Assembly (NCBI RefSeq): GCF_900005765.1
Contig: NC_041686.1
Span: 496,001 to 560,000 of the forward strand
From: Plasmodium relictum
Lineage: Eukaryota; Apicomplexa; Aconoidasida; Haemosporida; Plasmodiidae
Reading direction: 5' to 3'
Length of the DNA stretch: 64,000 bases
The notes under the pieces are model-generated. The model did not search any database, was not told the DNA's origin, and saw nothing but the letters and a program-made list of their open reading frames with translations. The translations under genes were made by a program, and so were the position numbers. The first letter of the stretch is position 1; every line of letters begins with the position of its first letter. Below are positions 11,892-24,566 of this stretch, one piece after another.

Positions 11892-13063
11892 TTTTTTTTT
11901 TTTTAAATAATACTATCTTTAAATTTAATTGGAAAAAAAAAAATAAGAAAATTAAGAAATGTGTAAAATAAAAATAAGAGAAGCAAACAAAAATTAAGGC
12001 TGGAAAATTATTTTAAAACGAAAAAATTTAAACTTATTTTTACTACTGAAAAAAAAAAAAAATATATATGCATATATATAAAATAAAAAATAGCTCATTA
12101 ATTTTATAATATTATTAATGGCCACTACTCTTTGAGCACATAGTAGAGATTAAATAAATTTAATAAAAAAATATTAAAAAAAAAACTCTCCATTTTACTA
12201 TAGTGCAAATTAAGCATGATATTTATGCATTTAAGTTTATTGTGTTAATGTAACAATATATTACTAATTTAAAAATATTTTTTAAAAATAATATTTTTTT
12301 TAAATTCTTTTAATTTATATATAATTTTAGTATTTGTATGCAAGTGTTTTTTTTTTTTTTTTTTTCAATTTATGTTAATTATAAAAAATTATAACTTTTC
12401 ACAAAATTATTCCCATTATATATTATATATTATACATTATACATTATTTAATAGCTTTTTTAAACCGTTATATTAAGGAATTTATAACTTTCTTTTTTAT
12501 AATATCTTGTTTGAAAAAAAAAGTTTAATAGGAACATACTTTATGTGTATGTATTTTTTTTTTTTTTTTTTTTATAGTATTTATTGCTAATACATGCATA
12601 AATAAGAAAAATTTTAGACATTGTAATTTTTTGTTTTATTTTTTTTTCATTTTTTATATTTAAGAGTATTTCTTTCATTAAAATTAAGAAAAATAAAGAT
12701 TTAATTATTATTAATTTTTATTTTTTACAAAAATCCTCTTTATGTTTCAATTTTTACTATATTTTTCAAATGAATAACGTTTTAAAAAAATATAATGAAT
12801 TATCTAAATTTTTTTTCTTTTAAATAAAAATTTGTTTTTTCATTTAATTAAAAAAAAGAGTTATAAATACAAACTTTAAATTATTTATGTAGGATATATT
12901 CTAAAAAAAGAAAGTATAATAGTTAGACAATATAGATAACACTTTTTTTATATGTGAAAATACGTTACTCTTTTTTTCCCTTCATTTTTTTCATTTTCAT
13001 TTTTTCAATTTTATACTAACAAATTAATATTTAAAAAATAAAATCATTGAAATTTCGTTTAAA
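11892..13063. promoter_or_regulatory. Divergent upstream region (TBCC gene / RNR R4)
   Basis: A 1.17-kb gap between two genes transcribed away from each other, so it should hold both promoters. It contains T-runs of 15-20 bases near 12345 and 12560 and a short palindromic TATA-rich patch near 12420-12450. No recognised motif or gene. Confidence 0.5.
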
Positions 13064-13162
13064 ATGAGCAAAGAATACTTTCATGATCAAGAGGCACTAT
13101 TGGAAGCCCAAAACAAAGATGACATTTTAACAGAAAATAAATTTAGATGGGTAAAGAAAATA

Positions 13163-13224
<62 letters not shown>

Positions 13225-14850
13225 TATGGATCTATGTTTATTTATATATTATTTGAGACAATAAAGTTGTAGAGTGTATACATACTAATAATAAAACAAT
13301 ATTTAAAATGATATTGCATAAATTATTATATATACGTTTTTTTCACTTTTTTTTTTATATATTTTTAAAACTAAATTAATTTATATATATATTTGTAATT
13401 TTAGTACTCCAAAAATTTGTAAAAAATTAATTCATTCTAATGTTACTTATAGTATTACTTTATTTTAAAATATAATTTATGAATTAGTTTAAATTTTTTA
13501 TGAGTTCATATGATATTATTATTAATTACTCTTTTCATAATATGTATAATCTTTCTGTTTATAGGTTATGTTTCCAATTAAGTATAAAACATTCTGGGTA
13601 TATTCAATTAAAAAAGAAAAAAAAACTAATAAAATATCGTAAATCATATTTTATCATATATTATTTGAAGTTTCCTATAAATAGTATTTTTATAATTTCT
13701 ATTTTTAGAATTATTACAAAGAAATAGAATCTCTATTTTGGACAGCTGAAGATTATAATTTTGATAAAGACAAACAGTATTTAGAAAATATAGATAAAAA
13801 TATGTTAATTAAATTATTTGAGCTTGTTTGTTTTTATAGTTTAAAGTAAGAAAAACAAAAAACAAAAAAAAAATATAGAGAAATATATTCCTATGTATTT
13901 TTCTTTATATATATATATATATAACATACTTTTTTTTTTTGTTTTCTTTAGAGATTTACATGTTTATGAAGATCAAGCTCTTATTACTAGTAAGATGCTT
14001 GATATAATTCAGATCCCTGAAGGAAGAGCATATTATGGATTTCAAATGTGTATGGAAAATATTCATGATGAAGTTTATGCATGTATTTTAGAAACTTACA
14101 TCCCTGATTCTAAACAGAAAACAGTGATAATTAATAAGGTGATACAGTTAGATAGTGTTTTAAAAAAACAAAAATGGTTAACAGAAATGTTTGAAGCAAA
14201 TGTCCCATTTTTCAATAAACTAATTCTTCTTTATATATCTAAAGTTCTTTTTAATGGAACATTAAATATTTTAATTGGATACTGTAAAGAAAATTCTATC
14301 TTGCCTTGTTTATGTGCAGTTCACGAGAAAATTCATAGAGATGAATATCTTCATGGAGATTTCTCGGTAATGTGTTGCAATCATTTAAATAACAAATTAA
14401 AATATGAATATGTATTAGAATATTTTAAAATGGCTGTTCAATTAGAATATCAGTTTGCCTTAGAAATGCTGGAATTGAGTGTCTTAAAAATTCAAAAAGA
14501 GCAGGTGAAATCTTTTCTAGAGTATTTATGTGATACTATGTTAGTAAATTTAAGATATCCGAAATATTATAATTCTAAATATCCATTTTCTTGGCCAGAA
14601 ATTGATAAAGTAATATGATATATATAAAAAAAAAAGTTACATAAAAAACAATTTTTTTTTTTTTTAAATACGTAATACATATATAATTTTGTATATCTTA
14701 TATATATTTTTAATTCTCATATACATATTATTTATTCATTTTTTTTTTTTTTAATAGATTATTGTACATGAGAATCACAAAACAGAAAACGTCAAAAAAA
14801 ATGATGATATTTATGGAGAAAAACAGATATTATTTGATGAAGATTTTTAA
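13064..14850 (+). CDS. Ribonucleotide reductase small subunit R4
   Basis: Five exons: 13064-13150, 13565-13597 (33 nt), 13709-13845, 13952-14609 and 14758-14850, all GT..AG and in phase, giving 335 aa. This is the apicomplexan-type second class I R2 subunit (PfR4 in P. falciparum, reported to interact with PfR2). The fold is clear: ESLFWTAEDYN, GRAYYGFQMCMENIHDEVY, HRDEYLHGDF and the C-terminal FDEDF that docks on the large subunit. By alignment with mouse R2 as I remember it, four iron ligands remain (E121, H124, E217, H220) and so does the radical tyrosine (Y128), but the first Asp ligand is Asn (N57) and the fourth ligand Glu is Ser (S182). It probably cannot build a normal di-iron site and would work in a heteromer with R2. 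A TA microsatellite lies in intron 1. Confidence 0.95.
13166..13222. repeat. TA microsatellite in R4 intron 1
   Basis: Uninterrupted TA dinucleotides over about 57 bases, starting 16 bases after the donor site of intron 1. Confidence 0.9.
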
Positions 14851-16471
14851 ATTAGATGATTTCAATTATACAAAAAAAAAAAAAAAGTATTTTATAAATA
14901 ATATTATTTTTAATTATTCTTTTAAATAAATAATAAAAAAAAAAATGATAGTAACCAATTCTTTCATATATTTATATGTGTTTTTATTAAATTCTTAATA
15001 ATAGAATACTTTCGAATCATTCAAACTATTATTCCTATTTTTTGTAAAACTTCATTTTAATTTATATAATCATAAAAAACCTCATATATTTATTATTACA
15101 TATAATTAGGAAAATTTAATTCGTAAAAAAAAAAAAATATATATATATATAAATATACAATCTCAATTTATTTATATACATAAATAAATTGTATATTAAA
15201 TTTTTGGAAAAAAAACATATAAATATACATAATTAAAATAATTCTTCATGAATTACTGCCTTATTAATCTTAACTCTTTTTTTATTATTTTGAAATAAAA
15301 ATGTTTTATAAAAGTAATAAATTTTAATTTTTTACTGTTCTAACTTACAAAATAATGGTTATGAATTGAAATTATTAAATTAATATCCCCTAATGAATTT
15401 TGAATTTTTTATAGATACTTATAAAAATTATATTGTTATAGTAAAATTAAAAAAAAAAAAGATTCATAGTCTTTTTTTTTTTTAATATATTTAAAATGGA
15501 GGAAATATTTTATATATAATAATTACAAAATAAAAATTTATATATATGTATGCATTTTTTTTTTTTATTAAATAAAGGAGAGAAAGATGAGGAATTGATA
15601 ATACAACAAAAAAATAAGAAATTTGTTCTTTATTTTCTCATATTTTACATCATTTATGAAAAATAAAAATATTCCTATTTCTCATTTTAAATACAGCAAA
15701 AAAAATTTTTTTTTTTTTTTATTATAGTATATCCTTTATTCTTTTTCTCTTAATACATTGAACTTTTCATTTATTATTTTAAAAAATGAGATTACTTGTT
15801 TCAATTTTTTCTAGTAATTTATTGAATATGAAATATTTCATTATAAGTATTTCTTTTTTTTTCTTTTTAAATTTGAATAAATAAATTATCTTTTTTTACT
15901 CTTCTTTTATACAACTCTTTAATTTTCATAAATTAATATTTATTATTTCTTATGTATTTCTATAGAAAAACGTTAAATGCTATATAGATGTAGTATTTTA
16001 ATAAAAAAGAAAAAATATATAATATAATCATATTAAAAAAATATATTTAAGTGATGTCTAAATAAAATGTAAAATTATAATTATAAAAGTCATATATTTT
16101 ATATTTATAAAAGATAAATTTAAATTCAATATTTTATTTTTACTTGACTTTTTTTTTTACACATAATAAAAAAAAAAAAAAAAAAATACATAAAAACTTG
16201 AATTTATTTGCACCAAAAAGTAACTGATTACGATAAATGTAAAATTTTTTTTTTTTTTTTTATATGTATTAATTAAAATAATTAGGAAATATATTTTTTT
16301 TTCTTTTACTTGTTTAATATTTTTATAATTTTTTTTTTATAACACGATAAAATTTATTAATTTTTACACTGTAATTATAATTAGTTTATTATCTTATTTA
16401 ATTTTTGTAAAATTCATATTTAAAATAAATTATTCTTCATAAAAGAAGATAAATATTTTATACTTACTAAA
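14851..16471. promoter_or_regulatory. Intergenic: enolase promoter region
   Basis: A 1.6-kb gap between two plus-strand genes. It holds the R4 3' end and the enolase upstream region, with many T-runs. A possible two-exon minus-strand ending at 15240-15420 was examined and not accepted because its acceptor sites are poor. Confidence 0.5.
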
Positions 16472-18418
16472 ATGGCTCACTTAATAACTCGTATATCTGC
16501 ACGTGAAATCTTAGGTAATAAATTTAAAGGAATATATATATATTATATATATAATCTGCATACATAAATATAAAAGTATATAAAATACTTCTAAGAAGAA
16601 AATGTTTTTTTTTACAAAGTTTATTTATACCATTATTTGTTTCAAATTAAATAGATGCAAAGATTATAATTTTTCATATCCTTTAAAAATATTTGAATAT
16701 TATAATAATTTTTTTTTTGTTTTTGCTTTCGTAATTTTGACAAAAATATATCTTTTTTATAATATTGTTAATTATATAAGACATTTGTTTATAAGTTAAA
16801 AATATCATGTAAATATTTCATTTATTTTATATATAAAGAATACATGAATATTTAAAAAAAATTCATTATAAAATATTCTATTATTTATAAAACTATATTT
16901 TTAGTGTATTTCATAGATTGGAATATAACAATTTTAATTTTAAGAAATATTTTATATGAATATTTAAATTATTTAATATTATATATATAGGTTTTTTTTT
17001 AAATGTTTAATATGTAGAATTATAATTTATATTTTAAAATATTATATGTCATATGAAAAGATATATATTTTTTTTAAATTTATTTTAATAAATTTATATT
17101 TTCTTTTCTTTCTTAAATAGATTCTAGAGGAAACCCAACAGTAGAAGTTGACCTAGAAACAGACATTGGAATATTTAGAGCAGCAGTTCCATCAGGAGCT
17201 TCAACAGGTATTTATGAAGCATTAGAGTTAAGAGATAATGATAAAACAAGATATTTAGGTAAAGGTGTCCAAGAAGCAATTAAAAATATTACTACTATAA
17301 TAGCACCAAAATTAATTGGGTTAGATTGTAGAGAACAAAAAAAAATTGATAAATTAATGGTTGAAGTTTTAGATGGAACAAAAAATGAATGGGGATGGTC
17401 AAAAAGTAAGTTAGGAGCCAATGCTATTTTGGCTGTTTCTATGGCTGTATGTAGAGCTGGTGCAGCTGCTAACAAAATTTCCTTATATAAATATCTAGCT
17501 CATTTAGCTGAAAAAAAAGACGATAAAATGGTTTTACCTGTACCCTGTTTAAATGTTATTAATGGAGGATCTCATGCAGGAAATAAATTAGCATTTCAAG
17601 AATTTATGATAGTGCCAGTAGGTGCGCCTACATTCAAAGAAGCCTTAAGATATGGAGCAGAAGTTTATCATACTTTGAAATCAGGAATAAAAAAGAAGTA
17701 TGGTATTGATGCAACTAATGTAGGTGACGAAGGAGGATTTGCACCTAATATTTTAAGTGCAAATGAAGCTCTTGATTTATTAGTTGATGCAATTAAAACA
17801 GCTGGATATGAAGGAAAAGTAAAAATTGCCATGGATGTAGCTGCATCTGAATTTTATAATAGTGACACGAAATTATATGATTTAGATTTTAAAACACCAA
17901 ATAATGACAAAACTTTAGTTAAAACAGGAGAACAGTTAGTTGAATTATATACACAATTAGTGAAAAAATATCCTATTATTTCTATTGAAGATCCATTCGA
18001 TCAAGATGACTGGGAAAACTATGCTAAATTAACCAATGCTATTGGAAAAACGGTGCAAATTGTTGGTGATGATTTATTAGTTACTAATCCAACTAGAATT
18101 AATAAAGCTCTCGAAAAAAAAGCCTGTAATGCTTTGTTGCTTAAAGTTAATCAAATAGGTTCAATAACAGAAGCTATTGAAGCATGTTTATTATCTCAGA
18201 AAAACAATTGGGGAGTCATGGTTTCTCATAGATCAGGTGAAACTGAAGATGTTTTCATTGCTGATTTAGTTGTCGCTTTAAGAACAGGGCAAATAAAAAC
18301 AGGTGCCCCTTGTAGAAGTGAAAGAAATGCAAAATATAATCAGTTATTAAGAATAGAAGAATCTTTAGGTAATAATGCTATTTTTGCTGGGGAAAAGTTC
18401 AGACAACAACTGGATTAA
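16472..18418 (+). CDS. ENO: Enolase (2-phosphoglycerate dehydratase)
   Basis: Two exons, 16472-16514 (43 nt) and 17121-18418, split within an Asp codon, giving 446 aa, the usual Plasmodium length. Enolase converts 2-phosphoglycerate to phosphoenolpyruvate in glycolysis. Visible features: residues [20 protein letters not shown] at the N-terminus, the plant-like insert EWGWS at 104-108, catalytic E218 in GDEGGFAP, metal ligands D253, E304 and D331, and the signature [14 protein letters not shown] at 353-366 with catalytic K356. The ATG is followed after 14 codons by a strong donor. The 606-base intron is large compared with exon 1 and could hold regulatory sequence. In Plasmodium the protein is also found outside the cytosol, which the sequence itself does not explain. 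Confidence 0.98.
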
Positions 18419-20933
18419 ATAAAAAAATAATTTAATTTTGTATAATTAATTTAAATAGTGAACTGTTAAATAATGATTAAAATAATAATTTGTCTATTTT
18501 GTTTATCAAAAATATAACAAAATATTATACTAGAAAAAATTCAGATACATTTAATAGAAAATTTTAATAGCAATGTGGGCATATATATATTAATATTTCT
18601 GTATATATATGGAATCATATAAATTTATACATCTGAAGTGTTACATGTAATCGTTTAGAAATGTTTTCATAAACATTATGTATATTTTTATATTTACACT
18701 TTTTCAAATTAAATTTAATTTTTTTTTTTTTTTATTATTATCACGATGTACTTTCATTTTATTTAACAGTTGAATTAAAAAAACATTGACATGAAGATTT
18801 TCCTAATTTCTTTAACTATTTCTTTCTTCATTAAGATATGAATTAAATGAATGGAATTAAAATAATTCAGATAAAACCTTTTTTTATTTACTACTTTTTT
18901 AACATAATAAAAAAGAAAAAAAAAAAAAAAACATAATAATTTATAACAACATGTTGCATTATGGTACTATTCATTATAATAACAAAAGAAAAATAACATT
19001 TCAAAGTTTTATATATGAAAAAATAAATTAGGAAAATTTTTTATAATTGTTATTTATATAATTCCTTTTCTTTTTATTTGAATGAAAATCCTCATAATTA
19101 AAAAAAAACATATATAAAACAATTTTTTTTAACCACTTTTTGAGCATGGAATAAGTTTTTCTTATTAGAAAGAAAAAAAAAAAAAATTAAATAAAAACAT
19201 TGAAAATTTTAAATTTTATATATCTAAATTCAGAAAAGAAAAATTTATTTTTTTTGTTACATACATTTCAAGAATTTAAAAAATCAATGTTTTCTAAAAA
19301 ATTTTCCACAACATATAAAACCAGATTAGCACGTGTGTAAAAAAAAAAAAAAAAAAAACTAATCTATAAAAAAAAAAATATATATATATATATGAATATG
19401 AATATGAAATATATGTAAGCGTAAAAAGATATCAAAAATTAGTAACAACATTAAAATAAATATTATTTTTCTTGTAGTTAAAAACAAATGATTATTTTAT
19501 TAAAACTTTTATAATTAGTGATATTTAAAAATATCTTATTATTTTTTAATGCTTTTAATTATAAAAAAAAAAATTACCTAAATATATATATATACATTAA
19601 ATATTGTAAATCTAGGGGATGTAATATTATAATTTTCCTTTTCGTTTGTCCAAAAATAATGTCAAATATTAGAAAATAAAATGTAGAAATAAAATAGATA
19701 TATATATATGAATATATGTTTTTTAATAAATAAAAGGTTAAACTAAAATTTGAATACATGTCTTTTATATGTATTATTTTTATTTTTTATTATTCTTCAT
19801 TATTCTAGTAATAAAATACTTTTTCTTTTTAATTTTTTCATTATATATATATATATATATATACATGTAATTTTTTTTTTTATAATATTAAGTACAAAAG
19901 TAATTATATTTTTTTTTTTTTTACTTATCTATTTTGGCAGTTACTTCTATATTTACTTTTCTGTGATTTTTCTTTTCATATTTTCTTTTCTTTTTTTATG
20001 TTGAACTTCTATTTTGTGTATGATTAGCACCAAATGAATATTTTTTTTTTTTTAGGTGGAAATTGTTAAATTCAATTTAATTTATATATATTCATTAAAA
20101 ACGACTGTATAAAATTATCTCTATATTTTTTTTAATTTAAAAAATTTTTTTTTTTTTGAGATTTTCTATAATTGCTCATCGTTTTATTATCTTTCTTTTT
20201 ATTGTGAATTATAATACATGATGATTAAATAATTATATATACCATTCAAATTTGAATATTACATAAAAAAAAACAAAAAATAAAAATAAAAGCAAAAAAT
20301 ACATATGTATATATGGAATTTTACTTATGAATAATAATAATATTAATATAGATATTGAACATATATTATCTTTAAGAATATTTTTATTAATAAATATTTT
20401 TTATTTTTATGAAAATGTTGTAATTATTTTATTATTAGGTTAAATTACACCTTTGTATAATTCTTTAAATTATTAATATTTTTTTTGTGTCTATTTCACT
20501 TGTACTTTTTGTTTCTCAAAATTAACTATTATAGAGTAACCATTTTCTTCTATCCATTTTAATATATGATAAATATCTATCCAACTAACTATATATATAT
20601 AAGTATACATTTATTTGTTTATTGTTTTTTTTTTTATTTTTGTGTATTTTTCGTATGATTGTCTTTTTATTATTTGTTAGTTATCTATTTTGTTTCTCTT
20701 TTATACATTTATACACATTAGTAATTTATATATTATAAAAAAAATTAGTTTTTAACTTTTTTTTTATGACACGAATTCTCTAAGTTTTTCGAAATTTTTT
20801 CTAATTTACTTATTACACTAATGTAATATATTTTCAAGAAAAAAATATATTTATATATACTTTTTTTTATTAAATATACCAACATATGTGTTTATTTACA
20901 TAAATAGATGTAATAATTTTAGAATCTTCGAAA
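18419..20933. other. Gene-poor 2.5-kb stretch, possible synteny boundary
   Basis: No supported gene. Small frames near 18780 and 19574-20004 are low-complexity. A 7-bp inverted repeat (19323-19329 with 19359-19365) encloses a CACGTG and an A-run. From memory, the genes left of this gap map to P. falciparum chromosome 10 and those well to the right to chromosome 3. Confidence 0.5.
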
Positions 20934-22253
20934 ATGAATCATATATATAGGCATAATAACTTTTCTTGTGAAGAAAATAATACTGAAGAATTAATTCCCA
21001 GTAAAAATATGATAAATGGATTTATAAAAATCAAACCTAAAAATAAAAGAAATAATAATACTTATGAAAATGTAAGATCAAAAAGTTTAAACATAAATAG
21101 AAGAGAATGTAGAAATTATAATAGAAATTATACAACTAATAATATTGAAAACCCTGAATCATTATGCCGTGAATATGCAAATGAAATTTTGAAAATCGAT
21201 GAATATATACAATATCCTTATAGTGTAAATAACAATTATGATAAAAAAAAATGGAAAGAAGCGCATACATTAAGAAATAGAATGAAAGAATATGATATAA
21301 TAACGAGAAAAAAATTATTTGAAAATAATATTATTAATAAAAAAGCAAAATTTGATAGAGAAAGATTTATCATTTTAAATAGAATTCCCTTATTCAGAGA
21401 AGCATTTCCTGTAGCAAAAGATACATCAGATAAAAATAAAGAAGCTATAATTTGTACCTACTTAAAAACACATGCTTCTTACTTACTTTCAGAAAGTAAA
21501 AAAAACAAAAAGAATTTCAGAAAAAAAAAAAAAATTAATAATTCACTTAACTATTTTGAAGAAAGAAACAATCCTTTTAATTATAAATCAGGATATTATA
21601 AACAAAATAATAATAAAATTTCAGAAAATTATAGAAAGGGAGATTTATCTTATAACCTACAAAAAAAAAAAAAAAATGAAAAAATAAGAAATAGAAATAA
21701 GACACCATTTACAAATAGAAATTTAAACAACTGTGAAATTATAATAAATGGTGTATATAATAAAGTAAATAAGGAAAATGAAAGAAATAATATTACTAGA
21801 ACTAACTCTAGACAATTTTCTAATAATCATAGAACAAATAATAAGATACTTCTGAACATCAAAAATGTTCCTAAAAACTTTTTTAATGATAATGATAAAA
21901 GGGAAGAGTCTTATGATTGGAATTCAAATATAACAAAAATAAATATGTGTAATTCTAATAACTTTAGAAATACAAATACTTATGATTATTCAAATGAATG
22001 TAAAAATACAAACATTAATGACAACTCAGATAGAAATACATATGATTACATAAGCTCGCGTGACCAATTTTCTAATCAGTCTAATTATGCTGATGAATAT
22101 TTAACTAACTTATCAAATAATTCAAAAGATTTATATATAAAAAATAATATAAAAAATGAAAAAACTGTTTTTAAAAAAGATAGATATTCTTTATTAGGTA
22201 AAATTAAAAATAATAAAGATGTAAAAGTTAAACTAGTTTTAAATAAAGTATGA
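20934..22253 (+). CDS. Conserved-looking Plasmodium protein, function unknown
   Basis: Single exon, 439 aa, not recognised. It is strongly basic and rich in Asn, Lys, Arg and Tyr, with no signal peptide or membrane segment. The only part with globular composition is about residues 60-190. It contains ESLCREYANEILKIDEYIQ, KKWKEAHTLRNRMKEYDI and RFIILNRIPLFREAF, which look like helices, followed by AIICTYLKTHASYLLSE. The rest is disordered, and the last 15 residues are a short basic/hydrophobic tail. The start at 20934 is the first ATG after stops. It is separated from enolase by 2.5 kb and converges on the next gene. Confidence 0.75.
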   Translation: MNHIYRHNNFSCEENNTEELIPSKNMINGFIKIKPKNKRNNNTYENVRSKSLNINRRECRNYNRNYTTNNIENPESLCREYANEILKIDEYIQYPYSVNNNYDKKKWKEAHTLRNRMKEYDIITRKKLFENNIINKKAKFDRERFIILNRIPLFREAFPVAKDTSDKNKEAIICTYLKTHASYLLSESKKNKKNFRKKKKINNSLNYFEERNNPFNYKSGYYKQNNNKISENYRKGDLSYNLQKKKKNEKIRNRNKTPFTNRNLNNCEIIINGVYNKVNKENERNNITRTNSRQFSNNHRTNNKILLNIKNVPKNFFNDNDKREESYDWNSNITKINMCNSNNFRNTNTYDYSNECKNTNINDNSDRNTYDYISSRDQFSNQSNYADEYLTNLSNNSKDLYIKNNIKNEKTVFKKDRYSLLGKIKNNKDVKVKLVLNKV

Positions 22254-22393
22254 GAAATACAAAAAAAAAAAAATATAAGAAAAATAATAAACTTAACTAA
22301 ATTAAACTAAAATAGACTAAAAGTAAAATGATAATAATAAACTAATTGATAGAATAAATTATTAAAAAAAATACGAAAAAAGAAAAGAAAAAG

Positions 22394-22451
<58 letters not shown>

Positions 22452-22846
22452 AAATATTCATATAAATAAATATTAAATTATATAATATCTTTAATATAAG
22501 AATAACATACACTTTCAATAATAACTCATTAAAATTATTATCAAGTAATTATTATATTTATATATTTTTATCTTTATTGATTAAAAATAAAAATAGTATA
22601 TATAAATTTTTTTCTTTTCTATTAAAATTAATGAATATTGAGCATCTTGTTTTTATTTATTTTTTAGTTTTTAAAAAAGAAATATTTTATATTTATTATA
22701 TAATTTTTTTTTTCTTTTTAAAATAAAAATTATACTTTAATAAGTTTTTTTTTTAAATAAAAAAAAAACAAGAAACGTTTATTGTTTCCCTTATTGCTTG
22801 TATATATATTATGTGCTACATAAAATTATATTTTCTTTTTTGCTAG
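22254..22846. other. Convergent 3' region with TA array
   Basis: Between the stops of two converging genes. It holds a TA array at 22397-22444 and otherwise only A/T-rich sequence. Confidence 0.6.
22397..22444. repeat. TA microsatellite
   Basis: About 24 uninterrupted TA units in the convergent intergenic region. Confidence 0.9.
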
Positions 22847-23560
22847 TTATAATCCACCACAACAGCAAAATTTTATAATTTTAATAATAAGTACAAAAAT
22901 AAAATTTATTACTTTTTTAAGTAATGATGATATTAGACGAAATATAATATACAATAATACTAGAACTAATAAACATTTTAATAGTTTAATAATGATTAAT
23001 CTTTTTAATTTACTGGTAGCATTTATTATTTCTTTTTCATTCCTTAAAATAAGTTTATCCTTTTTATTAGCTGGATATAGATTTTTACCTTTTATCTCCT
23101 TAAATAAATAATTTATAGCATCATATATAAAATTGCTATTTTTTACTATTTCTATTTTATTTATCAAGTCATTGTCAAAAAATTTTAATTTATACGTGTC
23201 ATCTTCAAATTTTTTAATGTTAAATGAATCAAGAAGTAAATTTGTTCTTATATCATCACTATTCGTAATGCTAAGAGTTTTAATTGAATCATCTTCATCT
23301 TCCTTATTTATCTTTCCATTTTTCATTGGGTGCATATACCCTGCGGAATTGGATAAGGTAATATTATCTGAATTTTTTTTTAAATTTTCAACAAAATTAA
23401 CAACTTTTTCCGAATTAAAATAAAGTATTAAACTTATTGAAAAGAAAAATAAAAGAACATATATACTGTTTTCTGACTTTTTTTTTTTTTTTTTTTTTTT
23501 GATTCTTATATGTGAATGATCGCGGTAATTAGAAGCATACTTATCACGATGATGACTCAT
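22847..23560 (-). CDS. Two-membrane-segment protein with C-terminal cysteine cluster
   Basis: Single exon, 237 aa, function not recognised. A basic N-terminus with an eight-Lys run (21-28) precedes a first hydrophobic segment at about 33-48. A mostly polar, acidic middle (50-185) follows. From about 188 to 231 there is a long hydrophobic stretch broken by Arg/Lys pairs, either two short membrane helices or one helix plus an amphipathic one. The protein ends FCCCGGL, a cluster that would be a good palmitoylation site. No catalytic motif is visible. The topology suggests an integral membrane protein with a lumenal or cytosolic loop of about 130 residues. Divergent to the RAB3GAP2-like gene. Confidence 0.75.
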   Translation of the reverse strand: MSHHRDKYASNYRDHSHIRIKKKKKKKKSENSIYVLLFFFSISLILYFNSEKVVNFVENLKKNSDNITLSNSAGYMHPMKNGKINKEDEDDSIKTLSITNSDDIRTNLLLDSFNIKKFEDDTYKLKFFDNDLINKIEIVKNSNFIYDAINYLFKEIKGKNLYPANKKDKLILRNEKEIINATSKLKRLIIIKLLKCLLVLVLLYIIFRLISSLLKKVINFIFVLIIKIIKFCCCGGL

Positions 23561-24566
23561 TGTAATAATTCAAAAAAAATAAAATAAAATAATAATGTTT
23601 TCATTATTATTTATGTTATATATATCTCACAAAAGTATTTTTAATACACAATATATTTAATTTTTAGAAAAATATAATTCTGTTTTCTTGTAGAAAATTT
23701 AAATGAAGTTTAAAACAAAATAAAGACATTTTTTTTTAATTTTCCTTATATAATATATTATTTTAGCTATATATATATGTATATTTTTTTTTTTTTTTTT
23801 GTCTCTATTTCAAGATAACGCAATAAAAAAAGAAATATTAGAATTACCCAATTATATTATATATGTTATAATTTTTATTTATATGAATTAGGTAATGTTT
23901 TTATATAAATCAAATTTGGCTAAATGTTTTGGAGTTGATTTTCATAGACAATTAAGTTCCATTCGATTTGTTTTTTTGTTGATTTTAAATTTCAAATTTT
24001 TTGTTATCTTACAAGGATATATATAGGTATAACAAAAAACTAATAGAAATTATTTTCTATTTTTTTATATGAAAATTTTATTTTATTTTAACATACTATA
24101 GTAAATATTAATTTCTTTTCTTTTTTTTATCTACATGCTAGTAGTTTATGTTATAACAGATTCTTGTACTTTTATTACAGAAAATTTAAATTCTAAAATA
24201 TTATTTAAAGTATATTCATTATTACACTTATGTATATATATAAAGATTTAATTACAAAAAGTTAAGTTAAAATGCTAAACAAATGAAAATATATTTTTTC
24301 TTTTTTATTTATCTATATGATTTGATTTTGTTGAATTATCAATCATTTTATATTTCATAACTTGTAATAAAATTATTAATGTTTTAATATATATTCAATT
24401 ATACATATAAAAAAATTGTACATAGTAAAATATTACTAAAATTTAATATCTTGTATTTATAAAATTACTTTAATTGAATTTTTCTTAGAAGTATCATACT
24501 TTTTATTTTTTTTTAAGATAAAATTTACTTTTTATATCTTTTTTTTTTTTTTTTTAAATAATAAAT
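23561..24566. promoter_or_regulatory. Divergent upstream region
   Basis: A 1-kb gap between two genes transcribed apart, expected to contain both promoters. A slightly less A/T-rich patch at 23925-24025 has no open frame or tRNA-like fold that I can see. Confidence 0.5.

Noticed and set aside
15240-15420. Possible two-exon minus-strand gene ending, reading GDINLIISIHNHYF then AVIHEELF, with a good GTAAGT donor
   Set aside because: Acceptors lack T-rich tracts, no start exon could be found upstream, and the product matches no family I know.
17212-17475. Minus-strand frame within enolase
   Set aside because: Antisense shadow of a conserved coding exon.
18787-18850. Minus-strand 18-codon frame MKKEIVKEIRKIFMSMFF
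   Set aside because: Too short, no splice sites fitting a larger gene, and chance frames of this size are common.
19323-19365. Seven-base inverted repeat around CACGTG and an A-run
   Set aside because: A short stem with a 29-base loop that is mostly A; easily chance.
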